Source of the DNA: Deltaproteobacteria bacterium
GTDB taxonomy: Bacteria > Desulfobacterota > Desulfobulbia > Desulfobulbales > Desulfurivibrionaceae
NCBI GenBank assembly: GCA_026388735.1
Contig: JAPLJG010000096.1
Coordinates: 1 to 51,236 of the forward strand
Direction: 5' to 3'
Length of the DNA: 51,236 bases
Part shown: positions 8,363-16,706 of the stretch, piece by piece
Layout of the letters: every line of letters starts with the position of its first letter
Numbering within the stretch: position 1 is the stretch's first letter
Notes under the pieces: generated by a model
The model's input: only the letters and a program-made list of their open reading frames with translations
The model's database searches: none
Told to the model about the DNA's origin: nothing
Position numbers and translations under genes: made by a program

Positions 8363-11091
8363 TAGAGCTCTCTTGCAAGCTCTTTGAGAACAAAGGCTTC
8401 AAGCACATCGCCCACCTTGAGATCATTATAGTTGGCAACCCCGATCCCGCACTCATACCCGCTCTGCACATCCTTGACATCGTCCTTGAAACGCCGCAGG
8501 GAGGCCAGCTGGCCGGTGAACATCACCACGCCTTCCCGCACAACCCGCACCTTGGCGTTGCGCTCGATCTTGCCATCGGTCACATAGCAACCGGCAATGG
8601 TGCCAATCTTGGGAACCTGATACGTTTCCCGAACCTCGGCAGTACCGATGACATTTTCCTCGAAGCGGGCGTCAAGCAAGCCGACCATGGCCTTTTTGAT
8701 GTCATCCAAGGCATGATAGATGACGTCATAGGTGCGAATATCCACCTTCTCATTCTTGGCGAGTTCCTGCACCTTGGCTGAAGGCCGAACATTAAAGCCG
8801 ATGATAAAGGCGTCAGAGGCGGCGGAGAGCAAGACATCCGAGTCGGTTATGGTGCCGGTACCGGCATGGAGGATCTTGACCTTGACCTCGTCGGTTGCAA
8901 GATCATCGATGGCCTTGCTGAAGGCCTCCAAAGTTCCCTGCACGTCGGCCCGCAGGGCAACCCGCAGCTCTTTGATCTTTCCTGCCTGCAAGTTATCAAA
9001 CAGATTATCCAAAGAAATCTTGGTGTAGGTGCCCAGTTCGGCTTCCCTGCTTTTGAGCTGCCGATCGGCGCTCACGCTTCTGGCCCTTTTTTCGTCGGGC
9101 AGAACGACAAACTCATCCCCAGCCCGCGGCACACCGCTCAAGCCCTGAACCTCAACCGGAATGGCCGGACCGGCCTCCTTGACACTTTCGCCACGATCGT
9201 TGGTTAGGGAGCGTATCTTGCCGTAGAATATCCCGGCAACACAGGCATCGCCAACCCGCAAGGTTCCCTGCTCGATCAAAACCGTGGCCACTGGGCCGCG
9301 GCCTTTATGGAGCTGGGCCTCGATCACATGCCCCTTGGCGCGCCGATTGGGATCGGCCTTCAGCTCAAGAATTTCAGCCTGGAGGTGAATACTTTCCAGC
9401 AGCTCAGCGATACCTGCCCCGGTTTTAGCCGAGGTTTCACAGAAGATGGTCTCGCCACCCCATTCCTCGCTGAGCAGATTCAGGTCGGCCAATTCCCTTT
9501 TCACCCGCATAGGGTCTGCATCGGGCTTGTCCATCTTGTTGACACACACCAGAATGGGAACCTTGGCTGCCCTGGCATGGTTCACGGCCTCCTTGGTTTG
9601 GTCCATCACCCCGTCATCCGCAGCGACAACCAGGACGACAAGATCCGTAACCTGAGCCCCCCGGGAACGCATTTCCGTGAAAGCCGCATGGCCTGGGGTA
9701 TCAAGAAAAACCACATCCCCCTGCGGAGAGCGCACATAATGGGCGCCGATATGCTGGGTGATACCGCCGGCCTCACCGGCCGCCACGTCTGTTTTCCTGA
9801 TGGCATCCAGCACCGAGGTCTTGCCATGATCGACATGCCCCATGACCGTGACCACCGGCGGCCTGGGAAGCATCTCCCCGCCGCCTTCCTGTTCTTCCAA
9901 ATTGAGAATGGTCTGTTCCTCGGTAACCCCCTGCTCGACTTCGTAACCGAAATCAGAGGCTACCAGGGTCGCGGTCTCAACATCAAGAGCCTGGTTAATG
10001 GTGGCCATAACCCCCATTCCCAGCAATTTGGCAATAAGCTCCCCGACCTTGAGGCCCATCCGGTGGGCAAGATCACCAACCGAAATGGTTTCCAGAACCT
10101 TGATCCGCTTCTTGATGGCCTTTGGTTCCGCTGCCGGCTGAGAAACGTTCTGGCGCTTGCCTTTCTTGCCACCGCTCCGCACGTTGCGTGCTATACGCAG
10201 GCCAGCGGGAATTTTTCCACCCAACGCATCGTCAACATCCTCGATCTCGATATCGGCCTGCCGCTGAGTACGCACGGGAGCTTTTTTGCTCCGGTCATGC
10301 TCGGCGGTCTCCGTGGTGAATTTAACAAACCGCTTTCCCTTTTTCCCCTTGTCACCCTCATCGGCTCCCTTGGCGGGGGAAACATCGGCAACAACGGGCT
10401 TTCCTTTAACAGCTTCGACCCTTTTCGGCGGCCTGGGCGTGAACGGACGGGGAGGAGCTGCGGGCGCAATGACAATGGCCGCCCTTTTAATCACCCGGGC
10501 AAACCCCTGGCGGTGCTTTTCCGGCACAAAGGGGGCCGACTCTTCCGATTCGTCGTCCTCAACCGTCTCCGCAACAGAGACTTCTTCGTCCCCGGCTGTT
10601 TCGACAGCCCCATCGTCTGCGGCGGCCTCGGTTTCTTCTTCCGCTGAACGTACAGACAACTCAGGTTCTGCGTCGCCTTCCGTTTCCACGGAAAGCATCG
10701 GCTCGGCAACCTCTTCTCTCTCGGTTTTGCCGACGCCCTGGGCGCTTTCCTCGAATATTTCTGCCTCGACCAGCCCGGTCTCATCGCTCTCTGGCGCCGA
10801 AACGACAGCCCGTTTCGGCTTGGCAGGCGCTTCGACAGGGGGCGGGACCTCAACCGGCACGTTCTTGGTTCTTCTGCGAATAATGGTGGTCCGCCCGGCG
10901 CCCTGGATTCTTTTTTCTTCCGTCCGGGTCTGCCCTATCCCAAGCCTTTGGCGGATATCCTGTGCTGTTTCGTCATCAAGCGAGGAACTATGGGATTTAA
11001 TGGCATAGCCCATCTCAATGAGGGCCGCCACCAAATCCTTGTTTTCCATTTCCGCTTCTTTAGCTAACTCGTAAACCCTGATTTTTGTCAT
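8362..11091 (-). CDS. infB: translation initiation factor IF-2
   Basis: IF-2, 909 residues, a GTPase that places initiator fMet-tRNA in the 30S P site. An N-terminal IF2 subdomain (IRVYELAKEAEMENKDLVAAL) is followed by a long Pro/Glu/Lys-rich linker to about residue 310. A second IF2-N-like segment precedes the G domain: GHVDHGKT (G1), GGITQHIGAH (G2), DTPGHAAFTEMRSRG (G3), NKMDKP (G4), SAKTG (G5). The beta-barrel and C-terminal tRNA-binding domains follow to the end. The ATG overlaps the ylxR stop (ATGA), and the gene is followed without a gap by rbfA. Confidence 0.97.
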   Translation of the reverse strand: MTKIRVYELAKEAEMENKDLVAALIEMGYAIKSHSSSLDDETAQDIRQRLGIGQTRTEEKRIQGAGRTTIIRRRTKNVPVEVPPPVEAPAKPKRAVVSAPESDETGLVEAEIFEESAQGVGKTEREEVAEPMLSVETEGDAEPELSVRSAEEETEAAADDGAVETAGDEEVSVAETVEDDESEESAPFVPEKHRQGFARVIKRAAIVIAPAAPPRPFTPRPPKRVEAVKGKPVVADVSPAKGADEGDKGKKGKRFVKFTTETAEHDRSKKAPVRTQRQADIEIEDVDDALGGKIPAGLRIARNVRSGGKKGKRQNVSQPAAEPKAIKKRIKVLETISVGDLAHRMGLKVGELIAKLLGMGVMATINQALDVETATLVASDFGYEVEQGVTEEQTILNLEEQEGGGEMLPRPPVVTVMGHVDHGKTSVLDAIRKTDVAAGEAGGITQHIGAHYVRSPQGDVVFLDTPGHAAFTEMRSRGAQVTDLVVLVVAADDGVMDQTKEAVNHARAAKVPILVCVNKMDKPDADPMRVKRELADLNLLSEEWGGETIFCETSAKTGAGIAELLESIHLQAEILELKADPNRRAKGHVIEAQLHKGRGPVATVLIEQGTLRVGDACVAGIFYGKIRSLTNDRGESVKEAGPAIPVEVQGLSGVPRAGDEFVVLPDEKRARSVSADRQLKSREAELGTYTKISLDNLFDNLQAGKIKELRVALRADVQGTLEAFSKAIDDLATDEVKVKILHAGTGTITDSDVLLSAASDAFIIGFNVRPSAKVQELAKNEKVDIRTYDVIYHALDDIKKAMVGLLDARFEENVIGTAEVRETYQVPKIGTIAGCYVTDGKIERNAKVRVVREGVVMFTGQLASLRRFKDDVKDVQSGYECGIGVANYNDLKVGDVLEAFVLKELAREL

Positions 11092-11372
11092 TGCTCACTC
11101 CCGAAGAGGTCTTGCAACCCTTCGTTAAATCCCAGCACCTGTTGGCGAAACGCTCTGGATAATCCTTTTTTGTTTTTAAAAAACTTCTGCAGACAACTGT
11201 CATCCTGACAACAGTAAACATGACGTCCATCATGCTTCCCGCAGAAATCTTTCATTACACGACCACTGTTGTCCAGAGAAAACCGCCACAGTTCCTGCTG
11301 CGCTTTCCTCTGGCGGCACCCCAGACATGTCCGGATCGGTGCCCTGCCTTTTTCCCCGAAGACGGCGGTCAT
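11088..11372 (-). CDS. ylxR: YlxR/RnpM family RNA-binding protein (DUF448)
   Basis: A small basic protein of 94 residues from the ATG at 11372. The YlxR signature PIRTCLGCRQRKAQQELWRF is followed by GR(H)VYCC and a C-terminal basic helix (FKNKKGLSRAFRQQV). The family binds RNA and sits between nusA and infB in many genomes; the Bacillus and Clostridium homologue modulates RNase P. Upstream in-frame starts at 11396 and 11423 would overlap nusA by 11 or 38 bases. The 11372 start is chosen for length and for lying just after the nusA stop, though its ribosome-binding site is weak. Confidence 0.88.
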   Translation of the reverse strand: MTAVFGEKGRAPIRTCLGCRQRKAQQELWRFSLDNSGRVMKDFCGKHDGRHVYCCQDDSCLQKFFKNKKGLSRAFRQQVLGFNEGLQDLFGSEQ

Positions 11373-11385
11373 GCCAGATAACCTA

Positions 11386-12672
11386 TTACTCTCCATCCTC
11401 GGTTGATACCGGCTCTGAATCATCTTGCTCTTGGGCCGTATTGACTTTTTGTGCGGCAGCGATCAAGCGGGCAACCCGGTTCTCGTCAAGGGATTCCAGT
11501 TCAGCAAGCACCGTTGCCACCTCCGCCTGAGCCAGATCCTGGGCTGAGTTGAAGCCTGCATCATAGAGGGCTTCCGCAGTTTTTTCATCCATCCCCTGCA
11601 CCTCGAGCAACGACTGAAAGCCTTCTTCGCTAAATTTAGCATATTTCAGCTCACTCTTCACATCAATCCGCCACCCCAACAGGGCTGCGGCCAAGCGCAC
11701 ATTCTGCCCCTGCCGGCCGATGGCCAGAGAAAGCTGATCATCGGGCACAACCACCACCAAGGTTTTCTTCTCCTCATCCACCACCACCAACGAAACCTGG
11801 GCTGGGGACAGGGCATTGGAAACATAGCGGGCCGGGTCCGGACTCCAGGGCACGATATCAATTTTTTCTCCCTGTAACTCCTGGACCACGTTCTGCACCC
11901 TGGACCCCTTCATCCCGACACAGGCGCCCACCGGATCCACATCCGAGGCAGAAGAACTCACGGCAATCTTGGCGCGGGCACCGGGCTCACGGCTCACCCC
12001 GAGGATTTTTACGATCCCCTCGGCAATCTCCGGAACCTCCATGGCGAACAACTTGGTCACGAACTCATCATTGGTCCGACTCAAGACCAGCTGCGGATCT
12101 CTGCTACTCTGGCGCACGTCAAGCAGCAGAGCACGAATTCGGTCCCCCTGACGATATGACTTGCGGGGCATCTGCTCCTTGGTCGGCAAGATGGCATCGG
12201 TTCGCCCGAGATTGACAATAATATTACCGCGCTCGAAGCGCTGGACAATGCCGTTGACCACCTCACCCTTGCGGTCTTTGTACATTTCATAGATGACATT
12301 GCATTCAGCGTCCTTCATTTTCTGAATGATCACCTGCTTGGCGGACTGCGCGGCAATACGACCAAGATCGGAAACACTATCCATCTTGCTGCCAAGCTCG
12401 TCGCCGAGCTGCACCTCGGGATCAAGGACCAAGGCCTCGGTCAGGGAAATTTCCGTCTGCTCATCCTCAACCGCCTCAACAACATTGCGGAACTGGAAAA
12501 GCTCAACCTCACCGATCTCATCATTATATCGGGCCTCAAGCTCCCGCCGTTGGCCGAATTTCTTCTTGGCTGCGGACATCACCGCTTCCTCGATGGCGTC
12601 AACCAGCAACTGACGATCAATTCCCTTGTCTCTACTTATCTGATCAAGAATGCGTTTCAAATCTGACAGCAT
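11386..12672 (-). CDS. nusA: transcription termination/antitermination factor NusA
   Basis: NusA, 428 residues, binds RNA polymerase and nascent RNA to control pausing, termination and rRNA antitermination. Domains in order are the N-terminal polymerase-binding domain (residues 1-125), an S1 domain (GEVVNGIVQRFERGNIIVNLG), KH1 (EPGARAKIAV, then GACVGMKGSRVQNVVQEL) and KH2 (AIGRQGQNVRLAAALLGW). After that comes one C-terminal helix-hairpin-helix repeat (EGMDEKTAEALYDAGF-like), so it lacks the second acidic repeat of the 495-residue E. coli protein. It lies between rimP and ylxR. Confidence 0.97.
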   Translation of the reverse strand: MLSDLKRILDQISRDKGIDRQLLVDAIEEAVMSAAKKKFGQRRELEARYNDEIGEVELFQFRNVVEAVEDEQTEISLTEALVLDPEVQLGDELGSKMDSVSDLGRIAAQSAKQVIIQKMKDAECNVIYEMYKDRKGEVVNGIVQRFERGNIIVNLGRTDAILPTKEQMPRKSYRQGDRIRALLLDVRQSSRDPQLVLSRTNDEFVTKLFAMEVPEIAEGIVKILGVSREPGARAKIAVSSSASDVDPVGACVGMKGSRVQNVVQELQGEKIDIVPWSPDPARYVSNALSPAQVSLVVVDEEKKTLVVVVPDDQLSLAIGRQGQNVRLAAALLGWRIDVKSELKYAKFSEEGFQSLLEVQGMDEKTAEALYDAGFNSAQDLAQAEVATVLAELESLDENRVARLIAAAQKVNTAQEQDDSEPVSTEDGE

Positions 12673-12763
12673 TGTTCTCTCCTGTCTCTCTTTCGCCGAT
12701 TACGCCCGGACATCCGCCACCGAGGGCCTCGCCCCCGTTATGGTCAACACCGGCCCCAGTGTC

Positions 12764-13237
12764 TTAAAACTCAATAACCAAACGGGCCTTTTTCATCCGG
12801 ATAAACGGAATTTCTATCATACCATGGTCGGTGCGCAACGTTACCGACTCCTGCGTAACATCTTCAATCAAACCAATGCACTGGTTCAGCCCGTCGATGG
12901 GCTCTCTCACAACAACCTTGGCCTTTTTCCCCATGCAGCGCACGAAATCCCTTTCCCTCTTCAGGGGCCGGTCGAGGCCGGGCGAAGAAACCTCCAGGCT
13001 GTATGACTGCTCAATGGGATCCTCCACCTCAAGAAGATGGGCGACCTCCCGGCTGATCCGGGAACAATCATCAATGCCGATGCCATTAGCATTATCGATA
13101 ATCAGACGAAGAACCCACCCCGAGGCCTCACGCCTGAATTGCAACTCGACCAGCTCACAGCCGGAACCATCGACCACCGGCCCGACAAGCTCCGTCAACC
13201 GCCGGACCAGGGGTGACTCTATCGCCTCTTCTTCCAT
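12764..13237 (-). CDS. rimP: ribosome maturation factor RimP
   Basis: RimP, 157 residues, assists 30S assembly. Family signatures are VVDGSGCELVELQF, LRLIIDNANGIGIDDC, YSLEVSSPGLDRPLKRERDF and a C-terminal SH3-like part. The ATG at 13237 gives the normal N-terminus (MEEEAIESPLVRRL); an open frame continues upstream to 13330 but runs through the terminator hairpin and has no family similarity. Its start codon lies only about 20 bases past that terminator, so operon expression depends on readthrough or on a promoter inside the hairpin region. Confidence 0.95.
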   Translation of the reverse strand: MEEEAIESPLVRRLTELVGPVVDGSGCELVELQFRREASGWVLRLIIDNANGIGIDDCSRISREVAHLLEVEDPIEQSYSLEVSSPGLDRPLKRERDFVRCMGKKAKVVVREPIDGLNQCIGLIEDVTQESVTLRTDHGMIEIPFIRMKKARLVIEF

Positions 13238-13253
13238 AGCACAGTATACCAAT

Positions 13254-13280
13254 AAAAAAAGTGGGCCGCGGCCCACTTCT
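13254..13280 (-). terminator. strong intrinsic terminator between tRNA-Gly and rimP
   Basis: On the minus strand AAGTGGGCCG and CGGCCCACTT form a perfect 20-base palindrome (8-bp stem with a CGCG loop) followed directly by seven or more T residues. It ends the tRNA-Gly transcript 20-odd bases before the rimP start, and so may attenuate the whole rimP-nusA-infB operon. Confidence 0.8.
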
Positions 13281-13416
13281 AAAAATTCACCAACCGGATC
13301 GGAATGACCGGTTCTTTCAATACAAAACAATGCCGCCTAGCCGGAACAGCACCCTTGCACCACAAGAAAACATTGCGTTTTCTTTCCAGCAGGCACCGAA
13401 ATCACCGGCACTCGAC

Positions 13417-13491
<75 letters not shown>

Positions 13492-13687
13492 AGGCCCGAA
13501 TAATTCTGTAGATTATACAATTATTTTATCAGTTGTCAAGAGTCTCCCCGCATCCTGGCGGAAACTCTACGAAAGACAGGCCGTTGGCCTGGGGTGAACC
13601 GGCTACTAAAAAACTTCCCCCCGCAGTCTATTTGCGACCCAAGAACGGGTCGGCGCTAAAAACCAGACCGCCTTTTGTGGCATCCTG
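13492..13687. other. intergenic stretch between nuoN and tRNA-Gly
   Basis: The right end of the nuo transcript meets the tRNA-Gly promoter here. Besides that promoter there are two small dyads: CAGGCC-GTT-GGCCTG near 13580 and GACCC-AAGAAC-GGGTC at about 13637-13652. Neither is followed by a convincing T-tract on the minus strand, so I do not call a nuo terminator. Confidence 0.5.
13512..13539 (-). promoter_or_regulatory. near-consensus sigma-70 promoter for tRNA-Gly and the rimP operon
   Basis: Minus strand: TTGACA at 13534-13539 and TATAAT at 13512-13517, both perfect, with a 16-base spacer. The predicted transcription start, near 13505, is about 14 bases before the 5' end of tRNA-Gly. This is the strongest promoter sequence I see in the window. 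Confidence 0.8.
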
Positions 13688-15109
13688 TTAAAGAATGGCG
13701 CGAACAGCATCCGTGGCCAATTGCAGAATCGGATCGGGCACAAGCCCCATGGCGATGATGATCATGACCAGGACGATGCTTACTGCCTTGGCGACACCGC
13801 CGACAACCACGGCGGGACGATCTTCCGGGCTGGCTGAGTAAGTTACTCGAACCACGGACAGATAATAATAGATAGAGATGGCGGTATTGATTGCCGCCAG
13901 AATAACCAAAGGAAGGTGCCCGGCCTTGTAAGCCCCGGTCAACAGCATGAATTTACCCATGAACCCGACAAACGGTGGAATGCCGGCCATGGCAAACATG
14001 CTGACCGCCAGGGTCAGGGCGAGCAAGGGAGCGCGTTTGTGCAATCCGCTCAAATCATCAACCGCAAGGTTCTCGCCGTGCTCCGACACCTTGCAGATGA
14101 CCAGGAAAGCGGCAAGGTTCATCACCAGATACCCGACGATATAATAGAGCGAAGTGGCATAGCCCACCTCCTGCATGGTGACAAGGCCCAGCAGGACATA
14201 CCCGGCATGGGCTATGCCGGAGAAGCCAAGCATTCTTTTCATGTCGGTCTGCACCAGAGCGACAAGATTGCCATAGAACATCGAACAGACTGAAAGCACT
14301 ATAAGCAACGTGACAATGGCTTGGCCCTCCGGGGTGGCCAGTGCAGTGAGCCGAATAAGCATGGCCACAGCCGCGACCTTGGGAACCGAGGCGATAAATG
14401 CGGTGGTTTCGTTGGAAGCCCCTTGATAGACATCCGGAACCCAAGAATGAAAAGGGAAGACGGCCAGCTTGAAAAAGAAACCGCCCAAGACCATGGCGAT
14501 GGCGATGAGGGCAGCGGGGCTGCCCATCATCTGGTGGAGTCGCGGCAGAAGCTCGACCAAATAGGTGGTGCCGGTGAGGCCAAACAGGTAACTCATGCCA
14601 AAGAGCATGACGCCGGTGGCGACCACCCCGAAAAGGATATACTTGATCGCCGACTCCATCTGCATCCGCAGGCCCGTCCGGTCATCTCGCATGGGCACCA
14701 GGATATAGAGGGAGTAGGAGGAGAGCTCCAGGGCAATGAACATGGTAAGCAATTCAACGCTGCTCACCAGCATGAGCAGGCCCAGGGTGCTCAAGGTCAG
14801 AAACAGGTAATATTCGGGGCGGATCTCGTCATCAATCCCTTTCAATTCCGTGCTGAACAGCAGCACGATGGCAAAGCCCATGGAAATGACAAGCTTGATG
14901 AGCTGCGAGAAGAAATCAATCCGGTAGGCCTCATAAAACAGGCTGCCTTCCTGGCGCACACAGGCCAAACAGACCAGCACATTGATCAGCGCCAGACCCA
15001 GGGTCACGGCGCGAGCCTTCTTGCCGCCAACCTTGCCGGTACTGATCAGAAAAAGAACCAGACTCCCCAAGAGAAGCAATAATTCAGGAGCAAACAGCAT
15101 GAGCTTCAT
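13688..15109 (-). CDS. nuoN: NADH-quinone oxidoreductase subunit N
   Basis: NuoN, 473 residues, one of the Mrp-antiporter-like proton-pumping subunits of complex I, with about 14 membrane helices. The key TM5 Glu lies in ALELSSYSLY, and the TM7 Lys region is FPFHSWVPDVYQGASNETTAFIASVPKVAAVA. GIPPFVGFMGKF near residue 395 is also typical. It is the last gene of the nuo cluster, 46 bases after nuoM. Confidence 0.95.
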   Translation of the reverse strand: MKLMLFAPELLLLLGSLVLFLISTGKVGGKKARAVTLGLALINVLVCLACVRQEGSLFYEAYRIDFFSQLIKLVISMGFAIVLLFSTELKGIDDEIRPEYYLFLTLSTLGLLMLVSSVELLTMFIALELSSYSLYILVPMRDDRTGLRMQMESAIKYILFGVVATGVMLFGMSYLFGLTGTTYLVELLPRLHQMMGSPAALIAIAMVLGGFFFKLAVFPFHSWVPDVYQGASNETTAFIASVPKVAAVAMLIRLTALATPEGQAIVTLLIVLSVCSMFYGNLVALVQTDMKRMLGFSGIAHAGYVLLGLVTMQEVGYATSLYYIVGYLVMNLAAFLVICKVSEHGENLAVDDLSGLHKRAPLLALTLAVSMFAMAGIPPFVGFMGKFMLLTGAYKAGHLPLVILAAINTAISIYYYLSVVRVTYSASPEDRPAVVVGGVAKAVSIVLVMIIIAMGLVPDPILQLATDAVRAIL

Positions 15110-15155
15110 TGTGTATCCTTTACGTAAGTAACTTATAAACCTTGAAAAAGTTCCG

Positions 15156-16700
15156 TTACGGAATCATCAGCTTGGCAACAGAAACAGCGGCTCCACCGGA
15201 GGCAACCCCCACCTGCTCAATGAGATGGGTAACGCTCACATGCATCACTCTCAAGAACGGCTCCGGAGACAGCCCGATCCAGAAAACAAAAAAGAGCAAA
15301 GGAGCCAGGGTCACCATCTCCCGAAGATTCAGGTCAGCGATGCCGGTATGGTCCGGATTCACCGGCCTGCCCCACACCACGCGCTGGAGCATGCGGAACA
15401 TATAAGCCGCAGCCAGGATCGCACCCGGAATGGCGAAGGCCGAGACGATCTTGTTATTGGTAAAGCTACCGACCAGGATCATGAACTCGCCGACAAAACT
15501 ATTGGTTCCGGGGAAGGCCAGGGAGGAAAGCGAGAAAAACGCGAGAAAGCTGACATACACCGGCATGAATTTGCCAAGCCCTGCCGCAGCATCCAGTTCC
15601 CGGCTGTGGGTACGTTCATAGATCATGCCCACGCAGAAAAAGAGCGCGCCGGTGGTAATACCATGATTGATCATCTGCAGGAGCGCCCCCTCCAGCCCCT
15701 GCTGGTTCAGGACAAAAATACCAAGGGTGACAAAACCCATGTGCCCGACGCTGGAGTAGGCAATGAGTTTTTTCATGTCCTGCTGGGCCAGGGCGGTGAA
15801 GCCGCCGTAGAGAATACCGACCACCGAGAGCCACAGGATATAGGGCACGAAGATCATGGTGGCTTCCGGGGTTATGGGCAGGCAAAAACGCAGAAAACCA
15901 TAGGTCCCCATCTTTAAGAGAATCGAGGCCAGAATAACGCTACCTGCGGTGGGCGCCTCAACATGGGCGGCGGGCAACCAGGTGTGGAAGGGAAACATCG
16001 GCACCTTGATGGCAAAGGCCAGAAAAAAGGCCAGAAAAACCACAATCTGAAAGTTGGTAGAATAATCCTGTCCCATCAAGGCGGGAATGCTGAAGGTTCC
16101 CTGGTCCAGGTAGAGGCCGATGATCGCAACCAGCAGCAGGACCGAGCCCGCCAAGGTGTAGAGGAAAAATTTGGTCGAGGCATACACCTTCCGGGGGCCG
16201 CCCCAGACGGCGATCAACAGATACATGGGAATGAGCATCGCTTCCCACAACAGGTAAAAGAGAATGAAATCAAGGGCCATGAACACGCCGAGCATGGAGG
16301 TTTCCATGAGCAGCAGGCAGATCATGAATTCCTTGACCCGCTTGTCGATGTACCGCCAGGAACCGAGAACGCACAGGGGCATGATCATGGTGGTCAGCAA
16401 AACCAGGAGCAGGGAAATCCCGTCGATCCCCAGAGTGTAATTAATATTCAGCGCGGAGATCCAGGAGGCGTGTTCACCAAACTGATATTTGGCGGTGGTC
16501 GCATCAAAATTCCAGTAAAGGGGCAGGGAGACCAGAGCCGTGACCACGGTCACCAGCATCGTCCAGTTCTTCGCCGCTGTATCCCCGGGAATACACAACA
16601 AGATCAGGGCACCAACCAAGGGCAGAAAGATCAGGGCACTCAGAATGGGAAACCCCATCGAATTCATTATCAAAAAGTCCATTCCCACTATCCTCGGCAA
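15156..16700 (-). CDS. nuoM: NADH-quinone oxidoreductase subunit M
   Basis: NuoM, 514 residues, an antiporter-like proton-pumping subunit with about 14 helices. The TM5 Glu is in LLWEAMLIPMYLL, the half-channel region is FPFHTWLPAAHVEAPTAGS, and the Lys follows in ILLKMGTYG. FSLSSLAFPGTNSFVGEF matches the NuoM family. The ATG at 16700 (MPRIVGMDFLIM) could be replaced by the internal Met at residue 7; the mature membrane part is the same. It starts 6 bases after nuoL. Confidence 0.95.
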   Translation of the reverse strand: MPRIVGMDFLIMNSMGFPILSALIFLPLVGALILLCIPGDTAAKNWTMLVTVVTALVSLPLYWNFDATTAKYQFGEHASWISALNINYTLGIDGISLLLVLLTTMIMPLCVLGSWRYIDKRVKEFMICLLLMETSMLGVFMALDFILFYLLWEAMLIPMYLLIAVWGGPRKVYASTKFFLYTLAGSVLLLVAIIGLYLDQGTFSIPALMGQDYSTNFQIVVFLAFFLAFAIKVPMFPFHTWLPAAHVEAPTAGSVILASILLKMGTYGFLRFCLPITPEATMIFVPYILWLSVVGILYGGFTALAQQDMKKLIAYSSVGHMGFVTLGIFVLNQQGLEGALLQMINHGITTGALFFCVGMIYERTHSRELDAAAGLGKFMPVYVSFLAFFSLSSLAFPGTNSFVGEFMILVGSFTNNKIVSAFAIPGAILAAAYMFRMLQRVVWGRPVNPDHTGIADLNLREMVTLAPLLFFVFWIGLSPEPFLRVMHVSVTHLIEQVGVASGGAAVSVAKLMIP

Positions 16701-16706
16701 TAAATA

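Noticed and set aside
9307-10647. Plus-strand 446-codon frame
   Set aside because: Antisense of infB, whose GTPase motifs are complete on the minus strand.
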